Source: Cinnamomum chago
Lineage: Eukaryota > Streptophyta > Magnoliopsida > Laurales > Lauraceae
Length of the DNA stretch: 64,000 nucleotides
NCBI GenBank assembly: GCA_038049695.1
Contig: CP142461.1
Location: 29,891,001-29,955,000 of the forward strand
Reading direction: 5' to 3'
In this document: positions 44,649 through 54,956 of the stretch, piece by piece
How positions within the stretch are numbered: the first letter of the stretch is position 1
How the letters are laid out: each line of letters opens with the position of its first letter
Notes under the pieces: generated by a model
Seen by the model: the letters and a program-made list of their open reading frames with translations, nothing else
What the model was told of the DNA's origin: nothing
Databases searched by the model: none
Program-made: the position numbers and the translations under genes

Positions 44649-45173
44649 AACCAAGGATTGATTCCTGGAATTGGGTTGAAAGTATCACTGCGAGGGCAAT
44701 AGCAATAATAATAATTAGATTGTAGACATTGAGTGTTCGAATTTGGACCTAACAGGGCCCAACCCTGATTATCAATCAGACCTGAACAAAGGATTGGACT
44801 GGACCTGATCATCAAAATAAATAAAAAAAATGTGCGTCTGCCGGGAGTCAAACCCAAGGATTGATTCCTGGAGTTTGGTTGAAACTATCACTGTGAGGGC
44901 AATAGCAATAATAATAATTAGATTGCAGACATTGGGAGTTCGGATTTGGACCTAATAGGACCCAACCCTGATTATCAATCAGACCTGAAAAATGGATCGG
45001 ACTGGACCTGATCATCAAAATAAAATAAGATGTGCGTCTGCCGGGAGTCGAACCCAAGGATTGATTCCTGGAGTTGGGTTGAAACTATCACTGTGCGGAT
45101 TTGGACCTAAAAGGACCCAGCAGACCTGAACAATGGATTGGACTGTACCTGATCATCAAAATAAAATAAAATG
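44649..45173. repeat. Tandem array of about 200-bp units ending in a tRNA-Gly 3' half
   Basis: Three units with a period of about 200 bp begin with CCAAGGATTGATTCCTGGA at about 44650, 44853 and 45053, the third shortened. Each ends with TGCGTCTGCCGGGAGTCGAA or a near copy; the third merges into the tRNA relic. Read on the minus strand this is TTCGACTCCCGGCAGACGCA, the T-arm and acceptor 3' strand of plant tRNA-Gly(UCC). Unit interiors share CAATAATAATAATTAGATTG and GACCTGATCATCAAAATAAA. Confidence 0.85.
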
Positions 45174-45253
45174 TGCGTCTGCGGTCGCGGTCGCACCCGC
45201 ACCCGGGTCTGTTGCTTGGAAGGCAATTATCCTTACAGTTGGACTACAAGCGC
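45174..45253 (-). tRNA. tRNA-Gly(UCC) relic with altered T-arm
   Basis: On the minus strand it reads GCGCTTGTAGTCCAAC at the 5' end, then GGATAATTGCCTTCCAAGCA containing the anticodon TCC, then GACCCGGGTGCGGGTGCG and finally GCAGACGCA. It matches the plant tRNA-Gly(UCC) as I remember it through the D-arm and anticodon arm. Acceptor pairing is weakened (GCGCTTG against CAGACGC), and the T-arm is about 8 nt too long and lacks the normal GGTTCGACTCC. It is therefore probably a pseudogene. The sequence at 44649-45173 upstream of its acceptor end carries further 3' halves of the same tRNA. Confidence 0.75.
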
Positions 45254-45810
45254 TCGCTGTATATATAATGATTATTTTAATTATTTATTCTATATGAACT
45301 CATAGCTAATGATTTTTTTTTTTTTTGACCCACACGTATGAGCACATTATGTTATAAATGAGGCTTTGCACAATTGATTAAAGGTTTGGATCCTATATTG
45401 ACTTATTTCTAAATAACAAATTTGAGTTGTTTTTCAGAAAGGCCAACCCACCTCTAGGAATGGAATTGGAACTAGAACCATATGGGCCCATCTGGAAGAA
45501 TTTACTCATTTTAGGGTAGGGCCGTAGGGGTTTGAGATATTTCCCCATGACCCACCCATATAAAAAAATGATTATCATCTGATCATGTGTGGTAGGTAGT
45601 GGTTTAGCATGCTTTGAGCGCCTCAAAATTGTCCAATTTATAGCTTGGAGAGTCCCTAAACCCTGGCATCAGAAAATACCAGACACTTAAAATTAGATTG
45701 TGGCCTCACTTCTTGGATCCAAATTGCTTAAAAAATGGTCCTTGCTAGATTTCAAATTTTAGCCCAATTATGGACTTCAATAAGTCCACTTTTTGGTCTC
45801 TTCGGAGAGA
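45254..45810. other. Intergenic DNA, no gene seen
   Basis: AT-rich sequence without supportable gene or element borders. A T run lies at 45313-45326. Confidence 0.5.
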
Positions 45811-46155
45811 TCCAATTATACTATATTAAGCTGAAGGATTTTGAACATAATTTTGACCATAACTTCTGATCTTGACTGGGAGTTATAACTCTCCATTTCC
45901 AATATGTAACCACTCATCTCTACTTCCAACATGTAACCACTCATTTCCTCCACCTCATGTAACCACCTCATCTTTCCACTTTTTCACTTTTCCGCAAGAA
46001 CTTCATTTCTATTCCTATTATAATCACCAAATCATTGCCATAAGTATTTGATGATTAATTTTACTTAATCTGAGTTTTTATTAATAAATCAGTAAATATA
46101 CTTTTCAGTTATTTGTGAACATGCTCGTGCTAAGCACGGGTTGTTGTGTTACTAA
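45811..46155 (+). mobile_element. Helitron-like non-autonomous element
   Basis: It starts TCCAATTATACTATATTAAG, similar to the TC...TATATTAA 5' ends of plant Helitrons. It ends CTCGTGCTAAGCACGGG (a 5-6 bp hairpin) followed 11 bases later by ACTAA, a CTRR-type 3' edge. No helicase is present. Two shorter relatives lie in the F-box units (31085-31400 and 37466-37705). The insertion dinucleotide is not a clean A|T, so the exact 3' border is uncertain. Confidence 0.5.
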
Positions 46156-46218
46156 ATATATTAAGTCTACTTTTTGAGCGGTTGGGGTTTTAATGAGTGA
46201 ACCCACCTTGTGATATAA

Positions 46219-46223
46219 AAGGC

Positions 46224-46257
<34 letters not shown>
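46219..46257. repeat. (TAA)n microsatellite
   Basis: About 12 uninterrupted TAA/AAT triplets. Confidence 0.95.
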
Positions 46258-46340
46258 CTCTCAAGGTTGCTCTTTTAAGACTAAAGGTAAATGGAATTGA
46301 AATATCACAACATTAGGAGAATTTTCTCCATGGGGGTGTT

Positions 46341-46853
46341 TAGAGATGTCAAATGGGCTGTGTCGTGGCAGTCAACGGCCCGTGGCTCGGCCGGCCAGGC
46401 GGCACAACATGGCACGGCACGTGATATTTGATATTTTTAGTGTAATTATAAAAAATATAGACTTTTATTTTTTACTATCCAAAAAATTGTAAAGTTTTTT
46501 AAAGTAATCCTATTGAAAAATCTTCAAATAGAAAATATCCAAATGGTTCTCTTCTCAATAGAGTAGGTCGGATTTGACAGAACCACTTAAATTTGTGTCA
46601 TATTCTTCTTTGTGTGTATCTTTTAATTTTTTTTAGTGTAGGACATTTGTTTTTCCAGCCCAAAATCGTGTAAGACCTTTGTTTTTTTAGGTCAAAATGT
46701 TAGAACCATACGAAGCCCATGGCACGATAGGCACAGCACGACCCAGCACTACTCGGGCACAACCCTGTGCCCTTGTCGTGCTGTGCCGGCCGACTCCCTA
46801 GCCAGCACAACTCGAGCATGGCCCATGCCGGCACAATCCATTTGACGTCCCTA
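46341..46853. mobile_element. Small non-autonomous hAT
   Basis: 513 bp with ends TAGAGATGTCAAATGGGC and CATTTGACGTCCCTA. The flanking octamers GGGGTGTT (46333-46340) and GGGGCGTT (46854-46861) match at 7 of 8 bases. The interior segment CCAAATGGTTCTCTTCTCAA, then AGTAGGT...GACAGAACCACTTAAAT, is shared with the 3' non-coding part of the decayed autonomous hAT (52535-52595), so it is a deletion derivative of that family. GGCACGGC-rich subterminal repeats are present. Confidence 0.88.
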
Positions 46854-46861
46854 GGGGCGTT

Positions 46862-47185
46862 CATATGCCGACCGAGTTGGAATTCAGTGGTGGGGAGCCT
46901 GAAGCCCCCCAAATGAGACAAACAATTTTAGCAAAAAAGAATATATTTGTTTGCTAGAATGAAGAGTGTTTTCTTCCTCCCTTTTTTTATTTTGGTAATT
47001 AGAATGGACAGTTGAATCTATGGGCTTTTACACACTCATCCAAACCAGTTGAACTACAGATTAAATTAGTAAAAAAGACCTTTCTAGTTTTTTAAACATC
47101 ATCCACTGGGCTCGAGCAAAACCTATTCCAGATGTGTCGTTCTCCTCTGCCTCTTTAGAAGTTTAAGCATTAAGATATTAAGAAT
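46862..47185. other. Intergenic DNA, no gene seen
   Basis: Nothing recognised between the small hAT and the LTR-element fragment. Confidence 0.5.
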
Positions 47186-47189
47186 CAAC

Positions 47190-47560
47190 AATCTTTTTAT
47201 ATCCATCTCTGTGTGAGATTGGAAAGATCTCCACAACACAAGAAACCCTTGCGACCAAAAAACAATACTTCATGTAAGAAACCATATACGTCGTCCATAT
47301 AGACTGCACAAGAACAACGGGATCGAAACCCGCTCTGATACCATATAATAAACCATATCTCAATCCAAAAGCTTAAACTGATAGGTGGAAGGCACATACA
47401 TGTATATTAAGACATGACAAGCCTATTACTTAGGCGATGTGGGATGTGGGACTTCCCAACATCGAACACACACATTATTAACATGACAAACATCTAAGTA
47501 TAGGAGAAAATAAGTTACGATAATTATAAAGATGTTGCAAAGTATGCTACACCTCAGTAG
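47190..47560 (-). mobile_element. Fragment of an LTR element or TRIM with a Met-tRNA primer site
   Basis: On the minus strand TGGTATCAGAGC (47332-47343) is the standard initiator-Met tRNA primer site. It follows an LTR-like stretch (about 47344-47560) with GGGAAGTCCCACATCC, CACATCGCC and CTAAGTAATAGGC, all common in plant copia/TRIM LTRs. No second LTR or protein region was found. It is a broken fossil and the borders are approximate. Confidence 0.6.
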
Positions 47561-48975
47561 CACTCATTTCTTTTCTTCTTTCAGGAGTCTGAAAGCCCAT
47601 TATTATTGTTGCTCCAAATAGTCACCAAGCGAGCAGGGATAGCAAGGGTTGGATTAAATAGTTGACCCACCGTGAGGCCCACTTATATCATGGTTATTGT
47701 GGTTCACTTGCCATCTAGACCCTTCATCTAGTGGGTCCCACAATAAATGGGCTCCACTCCCACAATATATATATATACAGTTTTCCTCGTACCCTGTAAA
47801 CGACTTCAATCATCCCGAATCCGACTATCTCATGGTTGCAAGGTGGCAAACGGGTCAGGTGGGGCTAACACAAGACGGATTAACAAGGGCTGTGGATGGG
47901 TTTAGGCTCAACCCGTATTCGACCTATTCTTAAAACAAGTCAAGGATATGGAACTTCAACCTACACCCAATGTGCGTCAACCGGACATATCCTACATTCA
48001 ATGTGGGTCAACTCATTTAACCCGACTATAAAATCATGGCTTGAACGGCCTTTTCAAATGTTAAGGCTGTATTTGACTAAACTTGCACGCAATAAAAAAA
48101 AATCCCACTATAAGCTTCACTCATTTTATAAAAATTATACTATTTTAAATGTTAAAACATTAAATAACCAAATTATTTAAATGGGTTTAGATATATGGAT
48201 CAGCCCTAACCAAACACATTTATATAAGTTAGGTGGGTTCACCCCATCATAATAGAACCTTTTTATGCATGGGAAGAGGAAGACCACAAAGAAAAAATGA
48301 TAATGCGAGAGATTGGCCATGCATATAAAAATGGTAACTTACCTAGAGATCAAATCCTTGACAACGGATTGACATGCACGAGTGCCAATTGGGCAACTCG
48401 TCGTTGTTGTTGGAATTAGTACTTGAGTGCTCCTGAGGAGTACTTTACTTTACATCCAATGGGCTCGAAGAATCTACCCATCTATCTCATCCTAGAGAAG
48501 GAAGATATTGTTATCATGGGAAGAAGCTGGTCTTCTTCAATTTTCCAGTGGCCGGATTTTGATTTTTCAGGGCTTTATCCGAACTGGGCACTGCTATTTC
48601 GGTGGTCAGATATGGAGGTATGGATCGTGGACAGCGTTCTGTGGACGGTCGTGATGGTGTTAAAGTCACTGGCTTTGGTGGCCATGCTCTGTTTCTTCTT
48701 CATCTTCTGTGGCTGCAGCATCTAGAAGGTTCTTCAAGCAAATCTTTCAACTTTTGTTTGCTGTTTTGGATTGTTGTTTACTGTACATCAAAATTGGATA
48801 TCTGAGGGAATACAATTCCAGCTGTGTATGTTTGGCTTTCATTCGGGCTGGATTTCGGTTTGAATTTTGGGTTAACTTACATATGTTGGTCTGGGCTTAG
48901 TTTGAACCAATATCCAATTCAACCCTAGGAAGTTGCAACTCCACTGGTGACCGCTCAATTTAAGCCTGCCTTTGC
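47561..48975. other. Intergenic DNA, no supportable gene
   Basis: A short AT microsatellite lies at 47767-47776. A 100-codon plus frame at 48423-48725 has a hydrophobic C-terminus (VMVLKSLALVAMLCFFFIFC) but no relatives I recognise and no promoter evidence. Confidence 0.45.
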
Positions 48976-48980
48976 GCGTT

Positions 48981-49165
48981 TTTTTTTTTTAAGTTATTGG
49001 AGGTTTCCAACCATTTATTTGGGTTGGACTAATCTCTCTGGGCCCGAAAGGAAGCCGGATAAATTCCTTTATAACTCCAGTATGGTAGTGTAGTTTTGAA
49101 CCTACAACCTCCGGATGCAAACCATGGTCATAGGCTAACTTGGGGTTGACTTTGCTTTGAAATAT
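48981..49165 (-). mobile_element. Possible tRNA-derived SINE
   Basis: On the minus strand a B-box-like GTAGGTTCAAAACTACAC is preceded by TAGCCTATGACCATGG (A-box-like). It is followed by TTTATCCGGCTTCCTTTCGG and GGGATT-like words and ends in a run of 12 A's (48981-48992). The order fits a plant SINE. Target duplications were not identified. Confidence 0.45.
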
Positions 49166-49833
49166 GAGAGAAAGAAAAAAAATCCTGTGTCCTTCAGATC
49201 CATCAATTCTCAACTGCCTTTACTTCTGAAATTTAGACTACCAAAATAATTGTCCTTGGTGTGTAGGCATTATTAGCACAAATGTTGATTAGAGTTAGCT
49301 CCAAACATGGTCGAATGTAAAATATATGATCAAGAATAAAAAAGAAACACGAAGTAGAATGAAATTTAGTCCATTTAATGGGCATATTTGTTTAGCCACT
49401 ATAAAGTAAAAGTAAGCCCAATGGTCATATATTCCCCTCTTACTATCGATGTTTAGATAAAAAGGTAGTGTGTGGTAATGTTTAATCGGCACTTTATTTT
49501 ACCACATGATTTACTACAAGCTACTTTTTCTTTACCACATAAAAGCATGGTAAAATGTGATACCCCAGGCACCGATGCTCAGGGAAGAGTCATGCTAGAC
49601 CGAATAAGGAAGCACCGCACAAAGCGGAAATAGGAGTTCACTTCCATGGAAACTACCCTGCACAAACATACTCTATTGGTGGTGAAGATTCTGATTCCTC
49701 ACTCATGTGGAAATGAAAATCTATAAAGCCCAAAATCCTTGAGCTATTGAAAGGGCCCATGATCCGCGTAACAAGCCCATATCTTTCCATTATTTTCTTT
49801 GTTTTTGTTTCCATTGAAAAGGCAATTCAACTC
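49166..49833. other. Intergenic DNA before the duplicated segment
   Basis: No gene or element was recognised. Its right edge (about 49833) is where paralogy with 4545 onward begins. Confidence 0.5.
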
Positions 49834-51222
49834 TACCTTGTTTGGATGAGTCTGTCCCAATAGATGAAGTAATGTTGTAAGCCACATGTAATATATTTCA
49901 CTTCAGCTCTAAATACTTCTATTTCCTTCAGTAAAAGTGGATTATATTCCAAGCTTTAACTTTAAAATAAGCATCCAAATGGAGTGAAGTGAAGTACTCT
50001 ACTTTAACTTCAACCTACTTCTCTTCACTCTACTCCATATGTGAAATTTAGTTCATTTTTACTCCACTCCTCATTAAACCAAATAGGCCCTAAGGAGTTG
50101 CAGCCCCCTAATCGGCGTATAGAATACTTAGACCATGCCCACAATTAGAAAACATGATTAAAAGGAAAAGAAATTAAGAGGGCATAACTTTTTCACCCAA
50201 CAGGCACATTGGTGTCATTTAAAAAAAAAATGCACTTGAATGAAAAGGATTATGCTTTACAAATTAATTGAAAAAGGGAGGCTAGGCTGGCCAAGAGATT
50301 AGCATGCAGAAGTCTGAGACTATGTTCTCGGTAAATACTCCTCACAATTTAAATAGAGATATCTGTGAGGAGCTTTAGATAGACAGGTCCACTGACTCTT
50401 TTATTTTATTGGGCTCTACTCTCTATGTGGGTTCTTACAACAATGAAGATATCTATGGAACTATTGAAGTTTTATTCTTCCTCTTGGTTTATGGAACTAT
50501 GAGGAAAGAAGAGTGGTAAATCACCTACTTTATCTTCTAATTTAACAAAATCTTCTTTTCCCCATAAATTTGGGATATTTATACAAGGTTCGATGTTATT
50601 GAAGACGGAAAGAAAGTTGAAAAGTAAAAAATAAATTTTGTAGTAAGATTTATTATGCCAAATCAAAATCGGGTACTGGCCATTTGTCAACACATAGGCA
50701 AAAAAGTTTAGCTTTATATAAGCTGACGGATGCAGGGGCAAGGGGGCTTAGTTCACAGACCCAAATTTCTACCAATGGTGGTGGTAGTAACAGAAGCAGT
50801 TTGGGTCTTTTTTTCCTTCAATGCACAAAGTGCTAAACAAAATCTTGTTAAAATGATTGTGTTATCCGAATTACCATTTTTTTTTGTTGAAAATGAGTTT
50901 TTTGAAGAATGAGTCCAAAAATACTGTCCACCACAATTTCACAGTATTTCAAGAAATACAGCTAGAAATGATGCTATTAGACTCTAGTAGAAAGATAAAA
51001 CAAATATTAAAAATTACAGTGTAGAAACTCTTGGTAGAATAGCCATAACTACAGATACGTGGACTTCTAAAGGGAGTTATAGTTTTCTTTGTATTACTGC
51101 ACATAACATAGATGCAAAATGGATTATTAATAAACATATAATTAATTTTAGCTGTCTTAAATGGCCACACAATGGCATTAGAATAAATACATTTATTTTA
51201 GAAAAACAAGATGAATACAATA
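49834..51222. repeat. Second copy of the segment 4545-5958
   Basis: It is collinear with 4545-5958 at about 5% difference (16 changes counted by eye over the first 330 bases). It contains the left-truncated Tourist MITE (49834-50095, right end CCAAATAGGCCC) and the hAT 5' half. Paralogy on the left starts inside the MITE. On the right it continues as hAT here but as a partial Tat LTR in the first copy. Confidence 0.9.
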
Positions 51223-52794
51223 TTAATGAAGAAGTTATATCTATAAGTTTAAATAATGCCAGCAATAATACACTTCCAAAATAGATGTGTATGTCACATC
51301 TTAAATCTCATTGCAAAGGTTGGTTTAAAGCATTTTTTAAGTTACACAGATGCTATTAAAGACATTGCTAAATTTATTTTATGCTCCGTATAGAGAAGAC
51401 AATTCTATGCCCAAATATGTGTGAGGCAAGGCGTATTAGCTATTAAAAATACCTAAAGAGGTAGAACATAGATGAAATTCTATGTATGATTTGTTAAACA
51501 AGGCAATTGACTGGAAAACAATTTTGAATGAATTTTGTGCTTTTCATGCACAAGATTCGTTGATGAGTGATGAACATTGGGAGTTATGCGCCCATATAAC
51601 AGATTTATTAGAAACTTTTTATATTTCAACATTGCTTTTTCCAGGATATATTATCCCACATCTAATGAAGCTTTTTAAAATTACTTTACAACTCAATAGA
51701 TTTAGAGATTATTTTTTACTGAATAACACTAAAAGAAACATGGAATAAAAAATTAATAAATATTAGAAAGAGACTCCAATGACATTTTCTTTAGCTGCTG
51801 TATTTGATCCTAAGTTAAAATTAATTGGTGTACAATTTTTTGATTGATGGAATAAATAAAAATATGAATTATCAAGATTTAAATATTTTTTTTCAAATAT
51901 AAGGGCATATTTACAAGCACTTTTTCAATTTTATTGTGAGCAAATGGGTACAACTGAGGTTAGTATGAGCCATTAAAAAATTCAGCAAATATGTGAAGGT
52001 AAGTGAGATGTGTGGTATTCTTCACTGTCCACGGGCATGGCATCCAGCGCAAGCTCAAGTAATACAGTGACGGAGTTATCATCGCATCTTGATGTTGGTG
52101 TAATTCGAGTGTAGCGTGCATCTAGTTTTGACCTTCTAGCCTGGTGGAAGCAACAAAAAAGCATTTATCTGGTGTTGGCCGCCATTGCTTGTGTTCTATT
52201 GACTATTCTAATGTCTTCTATAGCATCAGAACATGCTTTTAGTGCAGGTGAACGTGTGGTGGATGACAAAAAAAAATCTAATTGAAGAAACGGTGGAGTG
52301 TTGTGTTTGCCTACGAGACTGGTATTTGACAGATAAGAGGATGTAAGAGTTGACAGCAATGGAATATTATGATTCAGCAGAATATATTAATGGACTACAC
52401 ATCTGATTTTTTACTTTTTCTTTCATTGTAATTTTTAAATATATGAGTTTTTCATTTTTTTTTGTTTTTATTTTCTAAAAGGATTGTAAGGTTTTGAAGA
52501 TAATCCTATGTAGAAACCTTCAGGAAGTTAAGATCCAAATGGTTCTCTTCTTAGCGAAGTAGGTTGAGTTGACCAAACCACTTAAATATCTTTGTCATTC
52601 TCCGTACTTGTGTTCTAATTTTTAATTTAAATACCAAAAAGATGAAAAAAATTAATCGGGGGAAATTTTTTTTAAAGAGGCGTGTTGAGCATGCCTGGCC
52701 TGGCACGGCCCAGCACGATCCAGTCTGGCCCATGGTGGGTCGTGCCGTGCTAGGAAAAAATGCACGGCCAGCCCCGTCCCTTTTGACATGCCTA
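50750..52794 (+). pseudogene. Decayed autonomous hAT transposase and 3' end (copy 2)
   Basis: Recognisable blocks, in order, are as follows. First is GRIAITTDTWTSKGSYSFLC followed by ITAHNIDAKWIINKHIINFS (near 51040-51160), the start of the RNase H-like core. Next is DWKTILNEFCAFHAQDSLMS followed by DEHWELCAHITDLLETFYIS (51510-51630). Last is MSSIASEHAFSAGERVVDDK (52210-52270), the C-terminal hAT dimerisation motif, with ETVECCVCLRDWYLTDKRM in a shifted frame. Frameshifts and stops are numerous, so it is dead. The 3' non-coding part resembles the small hAT at 46341-46853 and ends TTTTGACATGCCTA near 52794. No left terminus was identified. Confidence 0.85.
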
Positions 52795-52869
52795 TTTACA
52801 TTGCCTCGTTTGACATGCCTATTTACATTTTGTTATTTATTCGAATTTCAAAGATCGACGTTAACGGTT

Positions 52870-53045
52870 CACACCTTCGAGGTATCTTAAGTCCAGTATA
52901 ATATTGTCCGCTTTTGCCCTATGAGGGGCATGACTTTGTTTCTGGCCGCTATAAGACCCAAAACGTGTTATAGTAAGCATAGACAGCGTCCTCTATATTA
53001 GCCTAGGCTCTGGACGCTTCATGAGTGATGTGGGATCTTACAATG
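52870..53045. repeat. ATATTGTCC...GATGTGGGAT dispersed repeat
   Basis: The sequence runs from TATAATATTGTCCGCTTT through AAAACGTGTTATAGTAAGC to TGATGTGGGATCTTA. This order of words recurs widely in plant genomes in small LTR-like or MITE-like elements. The family is not certain and the borders are approximate. Confidence 0.4.
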
Positions 53046-53103
53046 TACAAGGTTTCTTAATTGTAAATTTAGGAATAAGAATCTCTTCATTATATAATAG
53101 ATA

Positions 53104-53381
53104 GCCTGTTTCTTTTAAAGGAGGATCTGCCAGGAATTCACCAGATGTGACATGTTGTCTTTTGGAATTTCTGAATCTCATGTTTCTTCACTAGCATTTT
53201 CAGATTCCAGCACATGAAAGGTCTCTTTTGAACTTTGTGAATCCAGGAATTCCACTCCCTTTCCATTTTGGTGGAATTCCTGGATGCTCAAGCCCAGAGG
53301 AGTATTCAGGAATTCTATTATGTCTGGAAATGCAAGAGTTCCCCATATAGAAATTTCTGGAATTCCAACAAAGAAACAAGC
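53104..53381. mobile_element. MITE-like element with GGAATTCC palindromes
   Basis: The ends GCCTGTTTCTTT and (reversed) GCTTGTTTCTTT are inverted repeats. Several GGAATTCC or AGGAATTC words inside form inverted pairs. No clear target duplication and no coding capacity were found. Confidence 0.5.
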
Positions 53382-53388
53382 TTCGAAA

Positions 53389-53455
53389 GTGTATAGAACG
53401 ATCCTCTAGATTTTTCTAAATATTCACTCTTCACAAGGTGAGGGAAGAGAACAGA
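53389..53455. promoter_or_regulatory. Block shared with the upstream region of F-box copy 1
   Basis: AAAGTGTATAGAACGATCCT, then ATTTTTCTAAATATTCACTC and GTGAGGGAAGA, align at about 80% over some 65 bases with the Pack-MULE target region (20891-20926 joined to 22413-22440). Both sites lie a few hundred bases upstream of an F-box gene. A shared regulatory element or an old duplication are both possible. Confidence 0.45.
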
Positions 53456-53703
53456 ACAGAGGGAGAGTTGGGATTTTAAAAACCTTTGTGTTCGTAATTA
53501 GTGGAATCAAAAGCCTTATTTCTTGGACCGATTCTTGTCATTAAAAGAGTTAGAGAATGATTAGGTCTCCTGATTGTAATACAGCACACATGTTCTCTCT
53601 TTTTAGTTGAGAGGTTAAGGTTAAATAAGGTTTCCTTAACAATCTTTCCTTTCTAGTGTGAGTTGTTCCTAGAAACCTTTTAAACGAACAGTACGTCTTC
53701 TCA

Positions 53704-53727
53704 TTCAGTTCGAGAGAGAGAGAGAGT
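53704..53727. repeat. GA dinucleotide run upstream of the F-box/DUF295 gene
   Basis: A (GA)n run, AGAGAGAGAGAGAGT, about 230 bases before the start codon. Such runs are common in plant 5' regions and can bind BBR/BPC factors. Confidence 0.5.
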
Positions 53728-53953
53728 AGGCTGTGGAAACTTTTGAGGTAAGTGGTTTGAAAACACACTGCAAGTCCCTTTTTAGTTAGACAAAAATTTA
53801 AACTTACTGTCGACTTTCTTTTTTCACCAGCGTATTATATTAGGAAACCACTCTTTTCACCCTCACCGATCTATGTTTCTCGACCATTACATTCTTTATA
53901 TGCATGCTTTATTCTTCTTCTTGCTTTAATGTAACTGTTGAATTACAAAGGAC

Positions 53954-54954
53954 ATGGAAGAAACTACTAGTAATTGGTCAGATTTTCCCCAACCTCTTCT
54001 TGAACTGATTTTGAAGCCCCTGACCCTGCCTGATCATCTTCGGTTCGCCTCCGTTTGCCGCTCATGGCGCAAATTAAAGCACAAAGAGAGACTCTTCATC
54101 ATCCTGCTCCACATGCCCCTTTCCTCATCGTTCGTGGAATGATCAACAACATAATAGGCAGCCAACTCTTCATTCTCTCAGAGAAAAGAATGGAAAAGAC
54201 ACCAGTGCCTCATCGCTTTTGTCCTCAGTCCATCTCATCTTCTGGTGGTTGGCTTTTGTTGCAGGACTCCGATGATACGCACATCAAATTTCTCTTCAAT
54301 CCATTCACCAATACAAGAGTTGATCTTCCAGAGGCAGAAGAACTTGTCCACTATCACGATTGCCTCTTCTTCTTTACTCCAGCTGATCCACATGGCGCTC
54401 TCCTGGTCACTAAATCAAACAACAAATTCCTTCTTTCCCGACTCAACGATCAGTACTCAAACCGAACGTTTCATCAAGTGGAATGGAGGAGAATTTCTTT
54501 TATCTCTAATGTCATCTTCTTTGAGGGAAAGTTGCATGCATTGAATGAGGATGGGAGTCTTGTCTTGGCTGACCCACTCTTTGCTACCAGTGAAGTGACG
54601 ATGGGAATGAAATTGCAAAATAGTCGATTACCACAGTGGCATAGGTTTCAAGGATTCTATTTGATGGAATCTTGTGGACAGTTACTGTTGGTGAGAGTGT
54701 TGGTAGTGCACACAGGTCTCAACTTTGATGTTTTTAGAGCGGACTTAACCGAGTGGGAGTGGAGGGAGATAGAAGATTTGGGTGATCGGGCGCTGTTCTT
54801 GAGCCGAAAAGGTTTAGTTTCTGTTTGTGCAAGCGAATCCGGCTGTAAAGCAAATCGCATCTACTATGTTCCCAGTATGATAGAGCGGAGTCTTTATTTA
54901 TATAAGCAATCCAATGGGATGAACGGGTACATACGTAGAATTCGAATTGGGTAA
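53954..54954 (+). pseudogene. F-box/DUF295 (SKIP23-like) gene with one frameshift
   Basis: The first frame begins METTSN-like (MEETTSNWSDFPQPLLELIL) and gives a normal F-box: PLTLPDHLRFASVCRSWRKL. At about 54085-54110 the homologous reading moves to another frame (HPAPHAPFLIVRGM). It then stays open to 54954 with SSGGWLLLQ, FLFNPFTNTRVDLPEAE, FEGKLHALNEDGSLVLADPL, VFRADLTEWEWREIEDLGDR and ALFLSRKGLVSVCASESGCK, typical of DUF295 (PF03478). Total length about 330 codons is normal. Apart from the single-base shift the gene looks whole, so it is a very recent pseudogene, a sequencing error, or (less likely) a gene starting at an internal ATG. By family it would be an SCF receptor subunit. It is a different family from the F-box genes at 22-38 kb. 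Confidence 0.85.
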
Positions 54955-54956
54955 AG

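Noticed and set aside
44649-45173. Direct repeats as a CRISPR-like array
   Set aside because: The unit is about 200 bp with no short repeat/variable spacer pattern, this is plant nuclear DNA, and the conserved end is a tRNA-Gly 3' half.
48423-48725. 100-codon frame with a hydrophobic tail as a small membrane protein gene
   Set aside because: No recognisable family, no promoter or poly(A) context, and Trp-rich low-quality composition. It may be chance.
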